Positions 9,682 to 17,803 of a stretch of DNA of 64,000 nt are shown in pieces. Each line of letters begins with the position of its first letter. The first letter of the stretch is position 1. Origin of the DNA: Stenotrophomonas tumulicola (lineage in GTDB: Bacteria > Pseudomonadota > Gammaproteobacteria > Xanthomonadales > Xanthomonadaceae); NCBI RefSeq assembly GCF_014117215.1, contig NZ_JACGXS010000012.1, forward strand, positions 49,044 to 113,043. Direction: 5' to 3'. Under the pieces are notes generated by a model. It was not told the origin of the DNA, searched no databases, and was given only the letters and a program-made list of their open reading frames with translations. The position numbers were made by a program, and so were the translations under genes.

Positions 9682-11298
9682 ATGGAACTCAGCAAGCGAT
9701 GGATATCGGCCGCGCTGGGCGTGGCGTTGTGCCAGGCGATGATGGTGGCGCGCGCAGGACCCAGTGCAGGCGACATACCGGCGCGTGATGCGGGCGAGGG
9801 CCCCTATGCACGCCTGGTGATCCGCAACGTCGATGTCATCGACGGCACGGGGGCCCCGGCACAGGGCCCCTACGATGTCGTCATCGAGAATGACCGGATT
9901 GCCGAAATACGATCCATCGGTGCGCCCGGGGCCATAGTCGCCGGAAAACGCGTAGCCGCTGGTGATCGTGAGATCGACGGAACGGGCTTCACCCTGCTTC
10001 CCGGTTTCGTGGACACCCACGTACACCTGCATGGACACGACGACAGCCAGGGCGTGGCGCCGGAGTACGTGCTGAAGCTGTGGCTGGCGCATGGCGTGAC
10101 CACCGCACGTGAGCTCGGCAGCAGCAGGCCGATCGAATGGATGGCCGACGTCAAGCGTCGCAGCGAGCGTAATGAGATCGTCGCGCCGCGGCTTGACATC
10201 TATCCGTTCTTCAACGCGATCGAGCCGGGCATCAATACGCCTGACGCCGCGCGGAAAGCCGTGCGCAGCGCACGAAAACGCGGCGCCGACGGCATCAAGT
10301 TCATCGGTGCGATACCGGAGGACGTCCTGTTCGCTGCGCTGGACGAAGCCGAGGAGATCGGCATGCGTACTACGATGCACCATTCGCAGCAGATGGTTGC
10401 CTATGCCAACGTCCTCAAGACGGCGGCACGTGGATTGGACTCCATGGAACACTGGTATGGCCTGCCGGAGGCGATGTTCACCGACCGTCGCCTGCAGCAA
10501 TGGCCGGTCGACTTCAACAATACCGACGAGCAGTGGCGCTTTGCCGAAGCCGGCCGGCTGTGGAGCCAGGCGGCAGCACCGGGAAGCGCACGTTGGAACG
10601 AGGTGATGGACGAAATGCTGGAGCACGATTTCGCGCTCAGTCCTACCTTCGTGGCCTACCTGGCAAGCCGTGACCTGATGCGCATGACCAATGCCACCTG
10701 GCACGACGCCTACACGCTGCCGGCACTGTGGGATTTCTATCGCCCCAGCCGGCATCACCATGGTTCCTACTGGTTCGACTGGACGCTGGAAAACGAGGTC
10801 GACTGGCGCGACAACTATCGGTCATGGATGCAGTTCGTCAACGCGTACAAGAACCGCGGCGGGTTGGTGGGGGTGGGCAGCGACAGCGGTTATATCTACA
10901 ACCTGTATGGCTTCGGCTACGTGCAGGAAATGGAGCTGTTGCGCGAGGCGGGATTCAGCGCGCTGGAAGTGCTGCATGCCGCCACCGGCGCCGGCGCGCG
11001 CATCCTCGGGCATGAAGACCGTGCAGGCACTGTCCGCGTGGGGCGCAAGGCCGACCTGGTGCTGGTGCGCGGCAATCCCGTCGCCAACCTGAAGCTGCTG
11101 TACGGCACCGGCACGATACGGCTCAATGACCAGAGCGATAAGGTGGAGCGCATCGGCGGCGTCGATTTCACCATCAAGGATGGCATCGTCTACGACTCGG
11201 CCAGGCTGCGCGAAGATGTGCGTCGCATGGTCAGCCAGGCCAAGGCTGCCGCTGGCCTGCCCGACGCCCCCATGCAGGTGGTCGATGATGAAGGATGA
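9682..11298 (+). CDS. Secreted amidohydrolase-superfamily protein
   Basis: This 538-residue metal-dependent hydrolase belongs to the amidohydrolase superfamily. Metal-site residues can be seen in order: DTHVHLH (His-x-His), a lysine in GIKFIGA, histidines in MHHSQQ and SMEHWYG, and the final aspartate in VGSDSG. The N-terminus looks like a signal peptide (hydrophobic segment before ARA near residue 25). GGAGGGAGAAGG precedes the ATG. Relatives include imidazolonepropionase-like and prolidase-like enzymes acting on cyclic amides or dipeptides, so the substrate is open. It lies between a TonB receptor and an arabinofuranosidase gene whose start overlaps its stop, which suggests one transcription unit. 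Confidence 0.87.
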   Translation: MELSKRWISAALGVALCQAMMVARAGPSAGDIPARDAGEGPYARLVIRNVDVIDGTGAPAQGPYDVVIENDRIAEIRSIGAPGAIVAGKRVAAGDREIDGTGFTLLPGFVDTHVHLHGHDDSQGVAPEYVLKLWLAHGVTTARELGSSRPIEWMADVKRRSERNEIVAPRLDIYPFFNAIEPGINTPDAARKAVRSARKRGADGIKFIGAIPEDVLFAALDEAEEIGMRTTMHHSQQMVAYANVLKTAARGLDSMEHWYGLPEAMFTDRRLQQWPVDFNNTDEQWRFAEAGRLWSQAAAPGSARWNEVMDEMLEHDFALSPTFVAYLASRDLMRMTNATWHDAYTLPALWDFYRPSRHHHGSYWFDWTLENEVDWRDNYRSWMQFVNAYKNRGGLVGVGSDSGYIYNLYGFGYVQEMELLREAGFSALEVLHAATGAGARILGHEDRAGTVRVGRKADLVLVRGNPVANLKLLYGTGTIRLNDQSDKVERIGGVDFTIKDGIVYDSARLREDVRRMVSQAKAAAGLPDAPMQVVDDEG

Positions 11299-13666
11299 GG
11301 GGAGGGGTAGGGAGGTGCCGGTGCTGGCGCTGGACCGGCGCCGCTTCCTGGCGTGGAGTTCCGCCGCTGCCGCCGCCGGGCTGGTCGGCTTCCCGGGTGC
11401 CGTGGCAGCATTGTCCACCGGCGCCCCCAGGCAGGCCGTCGCGGGCGTCCGCCTGTCTCCCTCGGTGTTCCGGGCCTCGGTGGAGGTAACGCACCGCTAT
11501 CTGATGCAGTTGTCCGCCGATCGCCTGCTGCACAACTTCCGTTCGCAGGCGGGGCTGCAGCCCAAGGCCGAGGCCTATGGAGGATGGGAGGCCGACACGA
11601 TCGCCGGACACACCCTTGGCCACTACCTGAGCGCGTTGTCGCTGATGCACGCGGGCAGTGAGCAGGAAGGTTGCAAGGCGCGTGTCGATTACATCGTCGA
11701 CGAACTGCGTGCCTGCCAGCAGGCCGGCGGCGATGGTTACGTGGCCGGGTTCACGCGAAAACGCGCCGATGGCACGGTGGAGGGTGGAAGGGCGGTACTG
11801 GAGGAACTGTCGCTGGGGAATGTCCGTGCGCAGCCTTTCGATCTCAATGGCAGCTGGGCGCCTTTCTACACCTGGCACAAGCTGTTGGCCGGCCTGCTGG
11901 ATGCGCATCGCTGCTGCGGCAATGCCGATGCGTTGCCGGTACTGGAGGGTATCGCCGGCTACGTGGAGGCAGCGCTGGCACCGCTGGACCATGCGCGGAT
12001 GCAGGAAGTGCTGGCCTGCGAGTTCGGCGGCATGCAGGAATCGTTGGCGGAGCTGGGCGCCCGCACCGGTAATGGCCGCTGGGTCCGCCTGGCCGAACGT
12101 TTCACGCATGAGCAGGTGGTCGAGCCATTGGCGGCCGGCCGCGACCAGCTCAATCGGCTGCATGCCAACACGCAGATACCCAAGCTGCTCGGCGTCGCCC
12201 GCCAGTTCGAACTGCAGCGGCGCAGCGCCGATGCGGCGGCGGCGCTGTTCTTCTGGCAGCGGGTGGTGGGACATCACAGCTACGCGATCGGCGGCAACGC
12301 CGACCGCGAGTACTTCCAGGCGCCAGACACGGTCTCGCGCTACCTCACCGAACAGACCTGCGAGCATTGCAACACCCTGAACATGATCCGCCTGTCGCGC
12401 TACCTGTACCGATGGTCGGGGCAGTCGGCCTACTACGATTACATCGAGCGGGCCGTCTACAACCATGTCCTGTCACAGCAGCATCCCGACGGTGGCCGTT
12501 TCACCTACATGACACCCATGCTGGGCGGTGAGGCGCGGAAGTATTCCAGCCCTGAAGGTGAGTTCTGGTGTTGCGTTGGCACCGGCATGGAAAGCCACGC
12601 CAGTTTCAGCGAGGACATCTTCTGGCAGGAAGGCGCCGACATTGCGGTCAACCTGTACATACCGGCCGTGCTGGACGACCCGGCGCGGGGACTGGCGCTG
12701 CGGCTGGAGTCCAGCCTGCCCGAGTCCGGCAAGGTGGACCTGACGGTCGTGGAGGATCGCGACGCCGGTCTGCGATGGCTTCGGTTCCGGCAGCCAGGCT
12801 GGGCCGGCAACGTGCGCGTGACGCGCAATGGCAGGCTGCAGGTGCCACGGGTCCGCGATGGCTACCTGGAACTGCAGGGCCCGTGGCAAGCGGGCGAACG
12901 CATCCAGCTGGAGTTTGCCATGGAGGTGCGGGCGGAGCCTTGCGCCGGAGAGGCCACGCTGGTGTCGTTGCAGCGCGGGCCGTGCGTGCTCGCGGCAGAC
13001 CTGGGGCCGGCGGACCAGCCATGGGATGGCGTCGAGCCCACGCTGGCGACCGGGCCGGTGGCTGCGTTGTTTGCCCAGCCAGCGGGTGATGGCAGCTTCC
13101 AGGTACCGCTGCCGTCCCATGCGCAGCCCGTGCGTTTCGCACCCTTCCATGGGCTTCACGATCGGCGTCACGCGGTCTACTTCCGCCAGCCGGACGATGC
13201 GGCCCAGCGGCGTCGGGCGGCTGCAGGCTCCTTCGATGCGGCTGGCCAGGCGGCGTTGGCCGACCGCCTGGTGGATCACCTGCAACCGGGCGACGAGGCC
13301 AGCGAGACCGCACATCGGCTGGCAGCGCGTGGAAGCTCCTATCCGGTGCTGTACCGGCGGACCAGGGGGCGCGATGTGCGCAGCGGCGGCCGGGTCGAGT
13401 TCACGCTGCAGGGAGCGGGCCCGGCGACCGCGCTGCGCCTGCGCTACTGGGGCGAGGAGCATCGTCGGCGATTTTCCATCGCGGTCAACGGTGTGGTGCT
13501 TGCCAACGAAGTGCTGGACGGTGGCCGTGGCGATCGTTTCGTCGACGTCGACTATCCACTCCCTGCGCCGCTGCATGCCCGGTCACCCGATGGCTGGCAG
13601 GTGCGGATCGAGCCGGAGCCGGGTTACTCGGCGGGACCGGTATTCGGTGCCTGGTTGCTGGGCTGA
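11288..13666 (+). CDS. GH127 beta-L-arabinofuranosidase-like glycoside hydrolase (Tat-exported)
   Basis: The protein (about 790 residues) matches GH127/DUF1680 enzymes, which release L-arabinofuranose from beta-L-arabinofuranosides, including those on plant hydroxyproline-rich glycoproteins. Zn-Cys catalytic residues can be matched to the family: Glu359 and Cys361 in CEHCNT, and Cys428-Cys429 in FWCCVGTG, with Glu341 as probable acid/base. A twin-arginine signal (DRRRFLA then a hydrophobic stretch) predicts Tat export. The start is uncertain: ATG 11285 or 11288 overlaps the upstream stop, while GTG 11315 or 11321 lies behind AGGGAGG. The frame stays open further upstream, but that part overlaps the amidohydrolase and is not coding-like. 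Neighbours suggest glycopeptide utilisation. Confidence 0.88.
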   Translation: MKDEGRGREVPVLALDRRRFLAWSSAAAAAGLVGFPGAVAALSTGAPRQAVAGVRLSPSVFRASVEVTHRYLMQLSADRLLHNFRSQAGLQPKAEAYGGWEADTIAGHTLGHYLSALSLMHAGSEQEGCKARVDYIVDELRACQQAGGDGYVAGFTRKRADGTVEGGRAVLEELSLGNVRAQPFDLNGSWAPFYTWHKLLAGLLDAHRCCGNADALPVLEGIAGYVEAALAPLDHARMQEVLACEFGGMQESLAELGARTGNGRWVRLAERFTHEQVVEPLAAGRDQLNRLHANTQIPKLLGVARQFELQRRSADAAAALFFWQRVVGHHSYAIGGNADREYFQAPDTVSRYLTEQTCEHCNTLNMIRLSRYLYRWSGQSAYYDYIERAVYNHVLSQQHPDGGRFTYMTPMLGGEARKYSSPEGEFWCCVGTGMESHASFSEDIFWQEGADIAVNLYIPAVLDDPARGLALRLESSLPESGKVDLTVVEDRDAGLRWLRFRQPGWAGNVRVTRNGRLQVPRVRDGYLELQGPWQAGERIQLEFAMEVRAEPCAGEATLVSLQRGPCVLAADLGPADQPWDGVEPTLATGPVAALFAQPAGDGSFQVPLPSHAQPVRFAPFHGLHDRRHAVYFRQPDDAAQRRRAAAGSFDAAGQAALADRLVDHLQPGDEASETAHRLAARGSSYPVLYRRTRGRDVRSGGRVEFTLQGAGPATALRLRYWGEEHRRRFSIAVNGVVLANEVLDGGRGDRFVDVDYPLPAPLHARSPDGWQVRIEPEPGYSAGPVFGAWLLG

Positions 13667-13686
13667 CCCCTGCGCTACCTGCGGCT

Positions 13687-14724
13687 TCAGCCGGGCAGCA
13701 CCGTTGCCCGTGGATCGTCGCGCAGCGCCACCAGTTCGGCATGCTGCGCCTTGGGGATCCGGATGCCATCGGCCAGGCTGCAGGCCCTGGCCTGGTAACG
13801 GCGCTGCGAGGGCAGGCGCGCACCGCTGGGGGCGAAGGCTTCCAGCAGGGCTTCGGCGCGCGCCATGTGGGACGACGGATCACCGTCGATGAAGCGCGAC
13901 GGATCCAGCGCCAGCACCAGTTCGCCGTGATAGGGCGATGCCCCGGCGCCGCCGTCATGGCGCAGTGATTCCATGCTGGTCAGGTCGCCAATCAGCGGCC
14001 CGGCGATCAGCTCGATCATCGTCGACAACGCTGAGCCCTTGTAGCCACCGAAGGTCAGCATGGCACCGCCGTCCACCACGGCCTGCGGGTCGGTGGTGGC
14101 ATGGCCGGCCGCATCGATGGCCACCCCTTCGGGAATCAGCTGGCCGGCACGTCGTCGCAGCTCGATCTCACCGCGCGCCACCGCGCTGGTGGCGAAATCG
14201 AACACGTAGGGATGGTTGTCCGGGCGTGGCCATCCAAAGGCGAAGGGATTGGTTCCCAGCAGTGGCGCGCGCCCGCCGGCGGGGGCCACCCAGGCGTGGC
14301 TGGGGTTGCAGGCCAGGGCGACCAGCCCGGTTTCGGCCAGCCGTTCCACCTCGGGCCAGAGCGCGGAAAAATGAACGCAGTGGTTGATCGCCATGGCGGC
14401 GATCCCTTGCCTGTGTGCCTTCTCGACCAGGTGCGGCAGCCCGGCTTCGAATGCCAGCAGCGAATAGCCGCCACGGGCGTCGACACGCACGATCGACGGC
14501 GCCTGCTCATGCACGGTGGGCAGGGCGGTGCCATCGACCTTGCCGGTCCGGAGCGAGTGCACGCAGACCAGCGTGCGATACAGGCCATGCGAGGCGCAGC
14601 CGTCGCGTTCCCCGGCGACGATGGTGCTGGCCAGTGCCCGTGCGTGTGCCCGGGAAAAGCCGGCGCGGGAGAGGATGCTGGCCACCAGCGCGTGGGCGTC
14701 GGCCAAGGTCAGTTGGATCGTCAA
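13687..14724 (-). CDS. dpkA: Ldh2-type imine reductase, probable Delta1-piperideine/pyrroline-2-carboxylate reductase
   Basis: This 345-residue cytoplasmic protein belongs to the malate/L-lactate dehydrogenase-2 family, not the Rossmann type. Typical segments are ASHGLYR near the N-terminus, the central NHCVHFSALWPEVE, LGTNPFAFGWP and the C-terminal GGYKGSALS. The HFSALWPEVE segment is like Pseudomonas DpkA, which reduces cyclic imines from lysine, D-proline or trans-3-hydroxyproline to pipecolate or proline using NADPH. It converges on the GH127 gene with only 20 bases between the ends and is divergent from arginase. DpkA specificity over malate or ureidoglycolate dehydrogenase is likely but inferred. 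Confidence 0.8.
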   Translation of the reverse strand: MTIQLTLADAHALVASILSRAGFSRAHARALASTIVAGERDGCASHGLYRTLVCVHSLRTGKVDGTALPTVHEQAPSIVRVDARGGYSLLAFEAGLPHLVEKAHRQGIAAMAINHCVHFSALWPEVERLAETGLVALACNPSHAWVAPAGGRAPLLGTNPFAFGWPRPDNHPYVFDFATSAVARGEIELRRRAGQLIPEGVAIDAAGHATTDPQAVVDGGAMLTFGGYKGSALSTMIELIAGPLIGDLTSMESLRHDGGAGASPYHGELVLALDPSRFIDGDPSSHMARAEALLEAFAPSGARLPSQRRYQARACSLADGIRIPKAQHAELVALRDDPRATVLPG

Positions 14725-14977
14725 GGCGTGCTCCTGCAGGTCATGGAGGCACGCGACGTCCCGGCGTGCAGGCGGCCGCGTGCCGGTTCATGATGGCAGT
14801 GACGGACGCCGCCTGGCTCGGCAGAAAACGTCGCGCCACGCGCGGATAAATGCCGAAGCAACCCTCCGCCATGCCTGGCAGCATGGCCATCGGCATCGCC
14901 GACCCTGCTGCACTGCCGCGAGTCGCCCATCGCTGCGCTGGCTAGACTGATCTTCTTTTTCCCGCGGAGCAGTCCCC

Positions 14978-15898
14978 ATGGCCAGCCATATTCCCGTCTC
15001 GCTGATCGGCGTCCCCACTGACATCGGTGCCGGCCACCGTGGTGCAAGGCTTGGCCCGGAGGCGCTGCGCATTGCCGGATTGCCCGAAGCGCTGGCGGCA
15101 CGCGGCGTGGACGTTCGTGACCTGGGCAACCTGGACGGCCCGCGTAACCCGTGGACCGCACCGGTCGCCGGCTATCGGCATCTGGATGAAGTGGTGGAAT
15201 GGAACCGTGCGCTGATGGAGGCCAGCCTGGCCGAGCTTCGTGCCGGCCGCCTGCCGATCATGCTCGGTGGCGACCACTGCCTGGGCATCGGCTCGATCAC
15301 CGCGGTGGCGCGCTGGTGTCGCGAACAAGGCAAGGACCTGCGCGTGCTGTGGCTGGATGCACATTCGGATTTCAACACCAGCGAGGTGACGCCGTCGGGC
15401 AACGTGCACGGGATGCCGGTGGCGTGCCTGTGCGGGCTGGGTCCGGATGCGCTGACCCGGTTGGGCGGCGATGCCCCGGCGCTGTTGCCCTCGCAGGTCC
15501 GGCAGATCGGCATCCGTTCGGTGGACCCGGAAGAAAAACGCCTGATCAAGCATCACCGGGTGGACGTCTATGACATGCGTTACATCGACGAAGCGGGCAT
15601 GAAGCGCACCATGGAGGCCGCACTGGCGGACCTGGGGCCGGATACCCACCTGCACGTAAGCTTCGACGTCGATTTCCTCGACCCGAGCATCGCCCCCGGC
15701 GTGGGCACCACGGTGCCTGGCGGCGTGAACTACCGCGAGGCGCAACTGGTAATGGAGATGATTGCCGACAGCGGCCGCATGGGCTCGTTGGATATCGTCG
15801 AACTGAACCCGCTGCTGGATACCCACAACGCCACGGCCGAGCTGGCCGTGGACCTGGTGGAAAGCCTGTTCGGCAAATCGACGCTGATGCGCGACTGA
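14978..15898 (+). CDS. rocF: Arginase
   Basis: The 306-residue protein is a ureohydrolase that splits L-arginine into ornithine and urea using two Mn ions. Family motifs are all present: GGDHCLGIGS, WLDAHSDFNT and SFDVDFLDP, which carry the His and Asp metal ligands. The N-terminal GVPTDIGAGHRGARLGPEAL and length fit arginase rather than agmatinase. It is transcribed divergently from the reductase gene, with a 253-base intergenic region between them. It may be a separate unit that feeds the same arginine/proline pool. Confidence 0.93.
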   Translation: MASHIPVSLIGVPTDIGAGHRGARLGPEALRIAGLPEALAARGVDVRDLGNLDGPRNPWTAPVAGYRHLDEVVEWNRALMEASLAELRAGRLPIMLGGDHCLGIGSITAVARWCREQGKDLRVLWLDAHSDFNTSEVTPSGNVHGMPVACLCGLGPDALTRLGGDAPALLPSQVRQIGIRSVDPEEKRLIKHHRVDVYDMRYIDEAGMKRTMEAALADLGPDTHLHVSFDVDFLDPSIAPGVGTTVPGGVNYREAQLVMEMIADSGRMGSLDIVELNPLLDTHNATAELAVDLVESLFGKSTLMRD

Positions 15899-16033
15899 CA
15901 GCAAGGGGAGGTTGGGCCTGCATGAACGGATCAGCCAGTCGTTCACGCTCGCTCCACGCCGAGCGCGCCAGATTGCTCCTCACGCGGCACGCTCCGGTCG
16001 TCCCGGACGCCGCGCCTTGAACAGGAGAAGACG

Positions 16034-16186
16034 ATGAAGCGCATCATTTCCGTATTGCTGTTGGCGCTGTGTACCGCCGGCTCGCTCACCGCCTGCAATA
16101 CCGTTGCCGGTGCCGGCAAGGATATGCAGGGCGCAGGTGAGGCGGTCCATGACACGGCGCAGGATTGCAAGGACGGCAAGTGCTGA
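16034..16186 (+). CDS. Entericidin A/B-like small lipoprotein (copy 1)
   Basis: This 50-residue gene encodes a type II signal peptide with lipobox LTAC-N, then NTVAGAGKDMQGAGEAV, which is characteristic of entericidin-type lipoproteins. The C-terminus holds two extra cysteines (DCKDGKC), unlike the second copy. AGGAGAAG lies five bases before the ATG. Entericidins are small envelope lipoproteins linked to stationary phase and stress. Its paralogue lies 65 bases downstream on the same strand, so both probably come from one transcript that ends at the hairpin at 16415-16439. Confidence 0.88.
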   Translation: MKRIISVLLLALCTAGSLTACNTVAGAGKDMQGAGEAVHDTAQDCKDGKC

Positions 16187-16251
16187 CCAACGGCTCTCCG
16201 CCGCCCGAACCGCTGTCGCGGTGATATATCCAGTCAACCAGGAGAAAGTCC

Positions 16252-16389
16252 ATGAAGCGTGCTATTGCCCTGATGCTGTTGTCGATGTTTTCGGTAGCCA
16301 TGCTGGCCGGCTGCAACACCGTTGCCGGCGCCGGCAAGGACGTGCAGGGTGCGGGTGAGAAGGTGGAAGACGCCGCGCGCGGTAACTGA
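16252..16389 (+). CDS. Entericidin A/B-like small lipoprotein (copy 2)
   Basis: The 45-residue product has a lipobox LAGC-N and the same NTVAGAGKDVQGAGE core as the gene upstream. It is clearly a tandem paralogue but lacks the cysteine tail. AGGAGA precedes the ATG. The small size, lipobox and glycine/alanine-rich core identify the entericidin family; the role in this organism (envelope stress, toxicity/antidote) cannot be read from the sequence. Confidence 0.88.
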   Translation: MKRAIALMLLSMFSVAMLAGCNTVAGAGKDVQGAGEKVEDAARGN

Positions 16390-16414
16390 TCGCTTTCGGG
16401 GGATCAAGCAGCAG

Positions 16415-16439
16415 AGGCCGGGATTTCCCGGCCTTTTTT
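16415..16439 (+). terminator. Rho-independent terminator after the entericidin pair
   Basis: The stem AGGCCGGG / CCCGGCCT with loop ATTT is followed by a run of six T residues. It lies 25 bases after the second entericidin stop codon and is a textbook intrinsic terminator. Confidence 0.88.
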
Positions 16440-16598
16440 GTGCGCGGGGGTTTTCCGTGGCCGATGGATCGTCATCGCGAGGCAGTCCCGTTCAAGCACG
16501 TGAGCAGTTGTTTCATCCACGCTTGACCGGGATGCAACGCGCGTCGCTGCATGCTTGGCGTGCGGTAACCCCACCGTCGTATCTCAAGAGGCCCAGTA

Positions 16599-16820
16599 AT
16601 GAACACCGACATCATCAAAGGCAAGTGGACCCAGCTCAAGGGCAAGGCCCAGGCAAAGTGGGGCGATCTTACCGACGACGACTTCAAGGTCGCTGAAGGC
16701 AATGCGGAGTATCTGTCCGGTCGCCTGCAGGAACGTTATGGCATCGCCCGCGACGAGGCCGACAAGCAGGTGAAGGAATTCGACGCCTCGCTGCGCAAGG
16801 ATTACCCGGACTACAAGTAA
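16599..16820 (+). CDS. CsbD family stress-response protein
   Basis: The 73-residue charged, helical protein matches CsbD-like proteins throughout: [19 protein letters not shown], then a central [10 protein letters not shown] and C-terminal lysine-rich residues. Family members are abundant, small, probably intrinsically helical proteins induced by general stress; a biochemical role is not known. It lies behind its own 209-base leader with an upstream terminator, so it is probably monocistronic and ends at the bidirectional hairpin at 16847-16871. The adjacent entericidin genes make this a small stress locus. Confidence 0.9.
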   Translation: MNTDIIKGKWTQLKGKAQAKWGDLTDDDFKVAEGNAEYLSGRLQERYGIARDEADKQVKEFDASLRKDYPDYK

Positions 16821-16846
16821 GCCGTGGCAGCAGATGCATCGAGGAA

Positions 16847-16871
16847 AAAACGGGCCCATATGGCCCGTTTT
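16847..16871. terminator. Bidirectional intrinsic terminator
   Basis: A perfect 10-bp stem AAAACGGGCC / GGCCCGTTTT with loop CATAT has A and T runs on its two sides. It lies between the convergent CsbD gene and the minus-strand gene ending at 16899, and can serve both. Confidence 0.85.
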
Positions 16872-16898
16872 CTTTTGTCGGGCGCGGAGGAACGCCGT

Positions 16899-17693
16899 TC
16901 ATCGTGCCGGCGGGTCCGCAACGAACCGCTGCGGGAACGCCTGCGGTTCCCGCGTTTCCTGCAGGTAGGATGCGACCACGATGCCGCGCGCACGCAGGTT
17001 GCGCACGCTGTCATAGCGCAACTGGGTCTGCTGGTTGGCAGCAGCGGTGGCGCGGGTGAAATGCGTGTCGGTCACCACCGAATCCTCCCGCTCACCATGG
17101 CCGGTGCCCAGCCGCTGCGTCGTGGCCCGGGAAACGCTCTCGCGCACGGCGTCGCCGGAGGCCATTGGCGAGGCAGGAAGCGCCCGGCCCGGCGGCCGCA
17201 CCGGCCGCCGCACGGGACGCGCCATCTCCTTCTCCTTGAATACCGCGATGCCGACCACGCCGAGGTTGTCGCCGCGGCCGGTCCGTTGTGCATAGCTGTC
17301 GCCGGGACTGCTGAAGACGAACTGGGCCACGTCGGCATTCGATTTCCGCCAGCCGGTGATGTCCGTGGTCTGCCACGGGTACAGCACGTAGCCGGTCTGG
17401 TCGGGGGTGGCCTGTTCGCCGCTGATGGCGTTGATGCCATCCACCGACACCACTACCAGTACCCGCCTGGCACTGAGGTTCTGCAAGCGGACGGCGTAGC
17501 GGTGGCCGCGCTCGCCAGGCACCCAGCGCTGGCCGGCATGCGGGATGCGGGGCAGCACCCTGCCGCTGTCGCGGTCTACCAGGCTCAGTTCGACCAGGGC
17601 CTGGTCGGCAGGGATCGCTTGCTTCGGTGGCGGCGCGGCCGGCGTGAAGCCGGACAGCAGCAGGATGGACAGCAGGGGCAGCAGGCGCTTCAT
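16899..17693 (-). CDS. Uncharacterised exported protein
   Basis: I do not recognise this 264-residue protein. It has a clear signal peptide (MKRLLPLLSILLLSGF, cleavage near TPAA). A middle domain (about residues 35-160) contains GHRYAVRLQNLSARRVLVVVSVDGINAISG and appears beta-rich, followed by an arginine/proline-rich linker and a polar C-terminal region. GGAGAA lies before ATG 17693; the frame stays open further upstream, but those residues are not signal-like. It is divergent from trpS. A periplasmic or surface location is the only safe inference. Confidence 0.7.
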   Translation of the reverse strand: MKRLLPLLSILLLSGFTPAAPPPKQAIPADQALVELSLVDRDSGRVLPRIPHAGQRWVPGERGHRYAVRLQNLSARRVLVVVSVDGINAISGEQATPDQTGYVLYPWQTTDITGWRKSNADVAQFVFSSPGDSYAQRTGRGDNLGVVGIAVFKEKEMARPVRRPVRPPGRALPASPMASGDAVRESVSRATTQRLGTGHGEREDSVVTDTHFTRATAAANQQTQLRYDSVRNLRARGIVVASYLQETREPQAFPQRFVADPPAR

Positions 17694-17803
17694 CGCGGTT
17701 CTCCAGGGCAGGGTGAACACAGGAACGCACCGCCGGGCGCAACGGGGTTGCCCGGTGGAGGGTAAACTGGAGCCGTTCACCGCAGGTTTCCCGTCGAGCA
17801 GTC

